Source: Paulinella micropora (taxonomy: Eukaryota; Cercozoa; Imbricatea; Euglyphida). From it: a DNA stretch of 23,934 nucleotides. The DNA is taken from positions 265,254-289,187 of the forward strand of contig BJOX01000338.1 of the NCBI GenBank assembly GCA_009731375.1, read 5' to 3'. The translations under genes were made by a program, and so were the position numbers. The first letter of the stretch is position 1; each line of letters opens with the position of its first letter. The notes under the pieces are model-generated. The model was given only the letters and a program-made list of their open reading frames with translations. It made no database searches and was not told the origin of the DNA. Below are positions 8,915 through 15,149 of the stretch, one piece after another.

Positions 8915-9508
8915 TCAATTAGCATTAATGGTTTTTTTCATAATTTGTAAATTCGTGTGCGTAATTCTTTCCTCTTTTATTTTCATTAAATCAGCCATGG
9001 CTTGATTTATGTCATTGTCGCTAGTTTGAGCAACCTTTTCGGTTGGTGGAGTTTCTTTAGAAGCATCTTCTATTGCTTCTATCTTGCTGGCTGGTGTTGT
9101 AGTAGTTTGTTTTGGCACAGAAACAGGAGTGGGATTAACAGATTTTGGTAAGGATTGTTCAACCTTAAGTGCGGGAGACATTTCAACAGGTTTCGCATTT
9201 GGTTCGGGAGATGAATTATTTGCCGATGCTATGTTTGGTGCTTTTCTTTTCAATGCTTCATCTGGCACTTGATCCGGCTGTCCGCTGGCAATAGGTTGTT
9301 CATTTTTCTTACTATTTGTTTTGCTTACTTTTGGTTTTAGTTGACTTTTAATCTTAGCGCTCTTAATATCCTCTTCTATCTTCTTTACTGCTAAGTATTC
9401 GGGCGATCCTTTACGAATTGTCATAAATTTTCCTTGTGCATTTTGTTTATGCCAAAGTGCAACTGCTTGATTGTATGTGGTCTTGTACATTTTAGTTGAT
9501 TCCACCAT
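8915..9508 (-). CDS. KGSPEY-motif protein with low-complexity tail; candidate core or nucleic-acid-binding protein
   Basis: An intact 197-residue frame with an ATG at 9508 (MVEST) and a second possible start at MYKTTYNQ. Residues about 7-45 read Y-N-Q-A-V-x-L-W-...-G-K-F-x-x-I-R-K-G-S-P-E-Y-x-x-V-x-K-I. This short module recurs in NCLDV and PLV proteins in forms such as W-C-(I/V)-P-K-K-G-(S/T)-x-E-Y. The remaining 150 residues are Lys/Pro/Ser/Thr/Ala-rich and look disordered, ending in a short helix. It is one of the few longer viral frames here without a stop. A basic N-terminal half and a position next to capsid genes fit a packaged DNA-binding or core protein. The function is inferred. Confidence 0.6.
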   Translation of the reverse strand: MVESTKMYKTTYNQAVALWHKQNAQGKFMTIRKGSPEYLAVKKIEEDIKSAKIKSQLKPKVSKTNSKKNEQPIASGQPDQVPDEALKRKAPNIASANNSSPEPNAKPVEMSPALKVEQSLPKSVNPTPVSVPKQTTTTPASKIEAIEDASKETPPTEKVAQTSDNDINQAMADLMKIKEERITHTNLQIMKKTINAN

Positions 9509-9547
9509 ATTGTATATTATTGCTGAAAAAAAACTTTTAATTTAATT

Positions 9548-10428
9548 TTACAGGTTTGTCATATCTCTATCCTTATTTGATCGCAATATAGTAGAGAAAT
9601 TCTTTCTAAACTGGGTTGTTCTATCACTAGCAGTATTGTTAATTGCTAGGAACGAATAAGGATCTGCCGTGGCATATTAAACCATATTGTAAAATTCCTT
9701 TTTAGTGAGAAAAGGACTTTCATATTCATCTGCCAGTCTGTCAAGTTCGCTTCTCCTTACTCCATTAAAAATAATTATTCTTCGTGGGAGTTGTGTATAA
9801 CTCTGAGTTGCTACCCAGACTGACACCTTAGCATGTGTTGAAGCGAAAAACAACTCAGTAAGCACTTCTGATTTGAGAAAAGTTTTACTCTGTGCGATGT
9901 CATCCAATAACAATAATATTTTTGGTGCCTTCTTAAACCCTTTAGTTTTAATCAGTTCCTTTTGTTTAGTCAATATTTCTCTCATTAACTCAGGTCTATC
10001 TTCTTTGATTATGTCTTCTTTTTTTTACTTGAGAGTGTCTTCCAAAATCGGGCACGGGCTTAAGCAAAAGACAACTATTCTATTATAAAAACCTTTCAAC
10101 ATGTTCCTTTGGCGAGTAGATTACAAATCATAACTGATTTACCTCCGCCAGTACTTGCACATATAACCATAGTCCCCATTGCTGGCAATATTCCTTCTTT
10201 TTGAATAGGAAGCAATTCAACACCATCTCTTTGTGTTTTAATTGGTTGTATTTCCAAGTCATTCTTAAATTTGGGCGGTGTTTTGCTATCTAATTCCGTT
10301 ATTACTGGCCTGTCAATAGTAAATTCCTCGTGTGCTTTTTCTATGTTGGTTTTCTCCAGATTCTGCTTCAAAAGTGTTTTTCGTGGCAACTTGTTTGCTA
10401 TTGATCCTTTATGTATAGATCTAGGCAT
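9548..10428 (-). pseudogene. A32-like DNA packaging ATPase (FtsK/HerA superfamily; frameshift and two in-frame stops)
   Basis: The ATG at 10428 (MPRSIHKG) starts a frame with Walker A ASTGGGKS at residues 91-98 (about 10135-10158). A frameshift at about 10100 and a TAA at 10025-10027 precede the next piece, which holds Walker B ILLLLDDI (about 9896-9919) and WVATQSYTQLPRR, the usual sensor-type Gln strand. A third break, TAA at 9677-9679, is followed by the same frame to TAA at 9548-9550, giving about 293 residues. PLV and NCLDV enzymes of this kind pump genomic DNA into preformed capsids. Residues before Walker A are basic and may bind DNA or the portal vertex. It sits in the capsid operon-like block on the minus strand. 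Recognition is strong, and the copy is inactive as written. Confidence 0.85.
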
Positions 10429-10439
10429 GTCTTACTATA

Positions 10440-10876
10440 TTATGGGTTTTGAAAATAGTTTGGATTATATCTATAATTATCATATTCAGCACCAAATGGT
10501 TGGGGTGGTGAAGCATAATTATAGAAATAAGGAGAGTAAGGACTACCAAAAGCATAATTACTTGGAGGATTGACAAGCGGTTTAAAATCCTTTCTTTTAG
10601 GACGAGTTTGAACTTGTCGCGGGATTTCAGCAGGGAAGTTTCTAGTCAGTTTTCGTTTCATTTTTGGAAACTCTCTTTTTACTTTTATTCTGGTCTGAAT
10701 GACTGCTCTATTGTATTTATTCACCATAAAGTGATTATTTGTGTTGCTATGAAGTGTGTTGTCTAGTGATTCAAAATCATTCTTGGTTTCTAGCACACGA
10801 TCGCGTCTTTGTTCGTTGCCTTTAATAAGTGGGTTTGTTGCGAAGTACCAATTCCACCATTTTGATCACTTGGCAT
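10440..10876 (-). pseudogene. Basic Tyr/Pro/Asn-rich protein, unknown (one frameshift)
   Basis: The ATG at 10876 opens a frame that stops at about 10790, while the overlapping frame is open from about 10865 to the stop at 10440. A frameshift near 10835 therefore joins about 146 residues. The middle is strongly basic (RIKVKREFPKMKRKL), and the C-terminal 40 residues are rich in Tyr, Pro, Asn and Phe (YSPYFYNYASPPQPF). No domain is recognised. A positively charged centre suggests DNA or capsid-interior binding, like adenovirus or PLV core proteins, by inference only. It shares a 28-bp spacer with the divergent gene at 10905. Confidence 0.45.
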
Positions 10877-10904
10877 TAAAATTAAAGATAAAAAACTAAA
10901 AGAA
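10877..10904. promoter_or_regulatory. Short AT-rich divergent promoter region
   Basis: The 28-bp spacer between a minus ATG (10876) and a plus ATG (10905) is almost pure A/T (taaaattaaagataaaaaac). It is the second of three divergent spacers of 23-28 bp in the element. Confidence 0.4.
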
Positions 10905-11159
10905 ATGATGAAAGAATACAAAGTTTCAGATAATTCAGATCCAGCAACAACACCAAATCAAGTTATGGTTGATAGTATGAGAAATATTGATCAATTGGTT
11001 GATAAGATTATGGGAAAACCTCCCGCCGATGAAAGAGAAGATTTAATGGCACTTATTCGTTTCTCTCTTCCCAGAATGGAAGTCCCTGTTTTTCTCCACT
11101 TTTATAAATATATTTGTCATACTCTATTTGGCGGTGCTGGTGTTTGTGGATTTGGTTGA
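10905..11159 (+). CDS. Small uncharacterised protein (84 aa)
   Basis: ATGs at 10905 and 10908 start an intact frame (MMKEYKVSDNSD) in the opposite direction to its flanking genes. Residues 20-60 look helical (VDSMRNIDQLVDKIMGK, ADEREDLMALIRF), and the end is hydrophobic and Gly-rich. Its last 43 bp overlap, in antisense, the 3' end of the Pro-rich gene at 11117-11683. The Gly/Cys-containing C-terminus is what the complement of a Pro-rich repeat would give, so the natural end may be earlier. No homology is recognised. Confidence 0.45.
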   Translation: MMKEYKVSDNSDPATTPNQVMVDSMRNIDQLVDKIMGKPPADEREDLMALIRFSLPRMEVPVFLHFYKYICHTLFGGAGVCGFG

Positions 11160-11683
11160 GGTGTTGGATGAGGTTGTGGTGCTGGTGTTGGTTGAGGCTG
11201 TGGTGCTGGTGTTGGTTGAGGTGTTAGTTGTGGTTCAGATGCAGGTGTTAGACCTTTAGGTATCGCCTTTTCAAATTCTGAATCCTTCAATTCTAAATCT
11301 TCTAATTGCTTCATTTGTTCCGGTGTCAATTTACCCCTCACTTCTTCATAAATTCTCCTATCCAATATATCATCTACCTCGGCTATATCTGACTTACTAA
11401 CCCCTTTGTTTAATGCTTGCCGTATAGCCTTTTCCCATCCACTAATAGGTTTGTCATAATCTGACAATGTCAAAGATATTTTCTTTCCAGTTTTATTTTT
11501 TAGCAAATTAACAAATCCTTTCAAATGCTTCACTGATGTCTTATCTTGAAGTATATCCAAGTTATTACCGAGTCCGATTGAATCCATAGGTGCTACTACC
11601 ATTTCTGTTTGATTTGGTGTGGGTTGAACCTCAACAATTATGTCCTTCTCTATATTATCTGCTGAAATAGTTTTCTTATTCAT
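11117..11683 (-). CDS. Protein with Pro-Gln/Pro-Thr-rich C-terminal tail, unknown
   Basis: An intact 188-residue frame from the ATG at 11683 (MNKKTISADN). Residues 1-40 are acidic or polar. Residues 45-145 form a probable helical domain with repeated charged patterns (LKGFVNLLKNKTGKKISL, ILDRRIYEEVRGKLTPEQ). The last 45 residues are repeats such as PTPAPQPQPTPAPQP, encoded by GGTG(TTG)-type repeats on the plus strand (about 11125-11235). It is followed after 5 bp by the stop of the PLA2 gene, and lies in the same direction as the capsid block. Pro-rich tails in viral structural proteins often serve as flexible linkers or host-factor docking segments. The role here is unknown. Confidence 0.55.
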   Translation of the reverse strand: MNKKTISADNIEKDIIVEVQPTPNQTEMVVAPMDSIGLGNNLDILQDKTSVKHLKGFVNLLKNKTGKKISLTLSDYDKPISGWEKAIRQALNKGVSKSDIAEVDDILDRRIYEEVRGKLTPEQMKQLEDLELKDSEFEKAIPKGLTPASEPQLTPQPTPAPQPQPTPAPQPHPTPQPNPQTPAPPNRV

Positions 11684-11688
11684 TGTAT

Positions 11689-13353
11689 TTATTTTTCTAT
11701 AAAATTATTAATTGTAGTTTCATTTGCCGGTGCGATAAGAGAATATCCTTTCACACCACCCGCTTTTTCTTGTGATTTCGCCATTTGATTAAACGAATTT
11801 ACCAAGTTTTCATATTGTTTGCTAAATGTAGCAGGATTGGCTATTTTATTTACTTTAAAGTTAGTGTCTTTATCAAAACTGCCCACATTATTCATAACCC
11901 CAATCATAGAAGTCAATTTTTGATCTACATTGTGTATAAAAGCATTGTATTTCGCATCTGGAGGTGTTAATTTAATAGTTTTCCAGAATTTCATCGCATC
12001 TAAATATGATACTCCGCTACGAGCACGTCCCTGTGCTTGTAATGCCATTTTAGATATATCTGCTTTTGAGAACATTGAATTGTAATTGTCGAAAATAGTT
12101 TTGGCAACTTCTTCACTCGCCAATCCATTGCTCGTCAAATACTCTGTTATATTAGTAATTCTTTCAAAGTATCGTTGGTCGGCGAAGTTTTGGACATCTT
12201 TATCACCAGTAGCATACAATAGATCATGTTCAAAAGCAATCAAATCCAAAGTGTCTGCTGGTAAAATGTAAGGAAACTTACCACGAGTTCTACCTTCTAA
12301 TTGGAGGCGACTTTCTATTCGTGTAGCAGGGCCATTATAATTGCTTCCAGTAGTATGAAATCGTTCTTCTTCCAATTTAATAATAGCATCTGGTTGAGCA
12401 GTCCATATGCTGTATATGTGATTTAGAAATGCGCTAAAACAACCATGCCCGCAGTTTCAACACCTCTTTTAAATGTCTCCCATGCCATTATTGTTGATAC
12501 TTGTAAGCCCAATCTTCTTAACATATCCTTCAATACATAATCACCCATTCTTTGTTGTCCCGCTGCAATTAAACGAGGGTTAGGCGGAGGCAACTCTGCT
12601 GGTGCTTCATAATTTGCAAGTCCAAGTAACAATCTTGCGAAAGCATCAGCATTTGGTTCACCCATCACTGCAATATTTATATTACGAATTCGCGGATGAT
12701 TAGCAGTAATAGTTACTAAGCGATTCCATGCCAATCTATTCACTGGGTTTTTCTGTTCACATTCTAATCTGTTTTGTTCCCATTCTTTTAAGTCCTGAGT
12801 ATGCCATTGTTTGTTTTCCCTCTTCGCTGCTGCTCTTATTTCATTTCTGCCTTTTTCCAATAAATGTGTTAGCCCATTACGAGTAAGTTTAACAAGTGTT
12901 TTTTTTTTCTTCTGTATATCCCCAACGATTTGTTAATAGCTCTTTATCTCTATTCATTTGTTCAATATCTCTATTCATATACTCAATATTCCACCTATCA
13001 ATACCACTTGCTTTAATGGCAAGTCTATTTACTTGTTCTTCTATGAAAGCGTTACCATATTTTGTTTCAAAATCTTCAATGTCCATTTCATCTCTGAGAT
13101 GCTCCTTTAATTGATTCAAATTCATATTGTAGTATTTTTTTGATTTTACATTCTGGTTCAATGTTTCAATCTTGTCCTTTAATTTTTCTATTGTTGGATC
13201 TTCGTCTGCTTCTTCGTAAGTTAGAGCATCTAATATTCTATCTGCCCTCTTTAGTTCATTAGCCTTTGCTGTAATAAACTCAGTAGACTGACCCTTATGT
13301 TCTCTTCTGGCTTGATTGTAATAATCAAACCATTTTTTTTCTTGAAACCACAT
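11689..13353 (-). pseudogene. Large protein with parvovirus-like phospholipase A2 domain (two frameshifts)
   Basis: Three collinear frames (12889-13353, 12423-about 12900, 11689-about 12420) read as one gene of about 555 codons. Neither of the two downstream frames has an ATG before its conserved part. The first shift is in ten A (plus-strand T-run at 12899-12908); the second is near 12425. The N-terminal third is charged and helical (coiled-coil-like). Then comes a hydrophobic stretch and a PLA2 motif set: YNGPAT (Ca-loop-like), FEHDLLYA with the His-Asp pair at about 12223-12228, and FADQRYF. These match the parvovirus VP1u pattern YxGPGN, HDxxY and ADxxF, with Ala in place of the loop Gly. 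VP1u-type PLA2s breach the endosomal membrane during entry. The C-terminal third is helical. The net length is a multiple of three, consistent with opposite indels. Confidence 0.65.
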
Positions 13354-13376
13354 TTTTTTATCTGCTATAATATAGG
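13354..13376. promoter_or_regulatory. Short AT-rich divergent promoter region
   Basis: The 23-bp spacer (with ctataatatagg) between the minus ATG of the PLA2 gene (13353) and the plus ATG at 13377 is the third very short divergent spacer. It includes a TATAATATA element. Confidence 0.4.
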
Positions 13377-13598
13377 ATGGAAAATAAAAAAGAAAAAAGC
13401 AAAGACGAGGAACAACTGGAGGAACTAGAAAGGCTAGGGAAGGAAATTGACCAAATCCGCATCACTCAGAACTTAGTGAATAGAAACCCTAACATTTTCA
13501 GAAAACCAGAAAATATACTTTACCGCTTACCGCTATCAGATAAGCAACGAGAAGCAATTTATAATAATATAATTAGAGAAGAAGGTAAAACAGGCTAA
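13377..13598 (+). CDS. Small charged helical protein (73 aa), unknown
   Basis: An intact frame from the ATG at 13377. Residues 1-30 are Lys/Glu-rich and predicted helical (EEQLEELERLGKEIDQIR). A polar segment and a short C-terminal helix follow (LSDKQREAIYNNIIREE). It diverges from the PLA2 gene by 23 bp and precedes the GIY-YIG remnant. No family is recognised. The intact frame and good start support a real gene. Confidence 0.5.
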   Translation: MENKKEKSKDEEQLEELERLGKEIDQIRITQNLVNRNPNIFRKPENILYRLPLSDKQREAIYNNIIREEGKTG

Positions 13599-13658
13599 AT
13601 ATATATAATGAAAAGATTAATGATTTTTATATAGCGATAATAAAAGATATAAAACGAT

Positions 13659-14283
13659 ATGCCAGACTATAAACAAGGTGAAATATATAGTTTTAGATCA
13701 TATCGAACTGATCAGGTGTATATTGGTTCAACCACTCAACCATTGTATAAACGACTATATGCTCATAAAAAATTACACATTATGGTTAGATAAAAAATAT
13801 GGCTATTCATCTGCATTTGAAATCATAAAATACGATGATGTTCATGAAGAATTTTCGTGTAATAACAAAATGGAACTAGAGAACTCAGCAAGAATACGTA
13901 TTAGATAATAAAATTAGAATAAACGAAAAACAAAAGCAATATTATGAGGAAAATAAAATAAAAGAATTAATTATGCCAAAACTTATAACAAAAAAATATA
14001 GACCAAATTTTACAAAAAAAGAAAGAATACAGAGAAACAAATAGGGAAAAATTAAACGAAAACAAAAGCAATATTATGAGGAAAATAAAGATAAAAGAAT
14101 TAATTATGCCAAAACTTATAACGAAAAAAGTAGAGACCAAATATTACAAAAAAAAGAATATATAATTCAATCAACGTTCAATGTTCATGCGGTTCTTGGT
14201 TTAGAAGAGATAGCATACGGAATCATATTAAAACACAAATACATTATAACAATATTATTGGATTATCAGTATTTGGATTATGA
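13659..14283 (+). pseudogene. GIY-YIG endonuclease with K/E/N repeats and C-terminal zinc finger (decayed)
   Basis: The ATG at 13659 begins MPDYKQGEIYSFRSY, then VYIGSTTQPLYKRLYAHK, the paired GIY and YIG strands and the following Arg of the GIY-YIG fold. A one-base shift in the A-run at about 13768 moves the frame to LWLDKKYGYSSAFEIIKYDD, the next family segment, which stops at 13906-13908. Further fragments include YYEENK repeats from about 13930. The last frame ends with CSCGSWFRRDSIRNHIKTQ-H (14182-14283), a C-x-C...H...H finger typical of the C-terminal end of these viral nucleases. The family cuts DNA in homing or mobile elements. Several shifts and stops mean it is dead. A 132-bp internal duplication lies between 13922 and 14165. 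Confidence 0.75.
13922..14165 (+). repeat. Tandem duplication inside the nuclease pseudogene (~132-bp period)
   Basis: The segment starting caaaagcaatattatgagg at 13931 recurs at 14063 with a few indels and substitutions, including an Asp codon insertion (aaagataaa) and ataac[a/g]aaaaaa. It encodes the Y-Y-E-E-N-K repeat unit, and its growth matches the repeat-rich nature of this protein family. Confidence 0.75.
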
Positions 14284-14295
14284 ATATTATAATAT

Positions 14296-14553
14296 ATGTT
14301 ATTAATATTATTATTTGTGTGCTCGGCTATTTCGCGGACCGCCTGCGACTTTTATATTCTAAATCGGGAATTTAGTAAGAAAAAAGAAAATTGTATTCAC
14401 TGCATTCAATCGGGTCTAAATAATTCGTTTCCGTGTGTATATATTAATAATGGAAATAACGATTGTCGTTCTATTTACGATAGTATTAAGTTATTTTGTA
14501 GTAGCGACAATTCTTGGTATAAAATATTATTAAATGAATGTAATGATATTTAA
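14296..14553 (+). CDS. Possible small secreted Cys-containing protein (85 aa)
   Basis: An intact frame from the ATG at 14296. The first 17 residues (MLLILLFVCSAISRTAC) look like a signal peptide or short membrane anchor. The rest contains six Cys after the leader (CDFYIL, NCIHCIQ, FPCVYIN, NDCRSI, FCSSD, NEC), which would suit disulphide bonding. It ends 4 bp into the convergent gene at 14550-14774. Coding support is moderate: no homologue is recognised, and the leader could arise by chance in AT-rich DNA. Confidence 0.35.
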   Translation: MLLILLFVCSAISRTACDFYILNREFSKKKENCIHCIQSGLNNSFPCVYINNGNNDCRSIYDSIKLFCSSDNSWYKILLNECNDI

Positions 14554-14774
14554 TCCAACCACTCCATCCAAGGTTCAGAATAAGTTTTTTGTTCTGGTTT
14601 ATTTTCTGAAGTTATACACAGCAAACAATATTTCTGTTTATTCATATGAACACATATTTCATCATTAACATTCTTTTTTTTTGCGACAGGAATCACATTC
14701 TTTACACATTTCCCTTTTTTGTTTATAAAAAATATGGAGGGATAGAAGTTTTTACATGAATGGCAAGACTCCAT
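14550..14774 (-). CDS. Small Cys-rich, zinc-ribbon-like protein (74 aa), probably frameshifted
   Basis: The ATG at 14774 starts MESCHSCKNFYPS, then KKGKCVK. The pattern C-x2-C...F...G-K-C resembles short treble-clef fingers seen with HNH/GIY-YIG accessory proteins in giant viruses and PLVs. In the neighbouring frame around 14675-14700 the next residues read CDSCRKKKEC, giving the missing second Cys pair, so a one-base shift near 14700 may have disturbed the finger. A C-terminal C-x2-C follows (YCLLC). The function is probably nucleic-acid binding, inferred from the finger. Confidence 0.45.
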   Translation of the reverse strand: MESCHSCKNFYPSIFFINKKGKCVKNVIPVAKKKNVNDEICVHMNKQKYCLLCITSENKPEQKTYSEPWMEWLD

Positions 14775-14808
14775 TATTATATGAACTCTATTATATCTTA
14801 TTTTTAAT

Positions 14809-15149
14809 TTACCTTTTACCAGAACTTGGTGAAGGAAGGCAAATTCCTATGAGTAAGGTTAAAATACCTACATAAGTGTTAGCAACCTCACAAGGTAAGT
14901 TCTTTTCAGATAGCCTCACGATGCAAAGGGTTATAATAGAGATACTGATACACATTGGAAACAGATACTTAATAAGTCGGCTGTCGGTCGGTCTATTTGT
15001 TATACAACAACAATTCCAGTTATCTTCCAATTCGTGCTCTACTTTTTTTTCTTCATTCTTCAGTGTAAGTCTAAAACTCTATTTTTCAACTCTGGTGTTA
15101 GTTCGCCATCTATTTCTATGACTGGCGGTGGTGAGTGTAATCTAGGCAT
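14809..15149 (-). pseudogene. Two-helix membrane protein overlapping the fibre gene stop (one break)
   Basis: The ATG at 15149 overlaps the fibre gene's stop by 8 bp (ATGCCTAG). The first 35 residues (MPRLHSPPPVIEIDG) end at a stop near 15060. The shifted frame resumes at about 15065 and continues through NWNCCCITNRPTDS to two hydrophobic segments, FPMCISISIITLCIVRL and YVGILTLLIGICLP, then a short basic tail ending at 14809. About 113 residues in all. The tight overlap indicates co-expression with the fibre. Possible roles include a virion inner-membrane protein or a holin-like lysis protein. Neither is proven. Confidence 0.5.

Noticed and set aside
12889-12908. Programmed ribosomal frameshift at the A10 run in the PLA2 gene
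   Set aside because: A second shift in the same gene and many nonsense codons in neighbours favour decay or a homopolymer error; no pseudoknot was identified.
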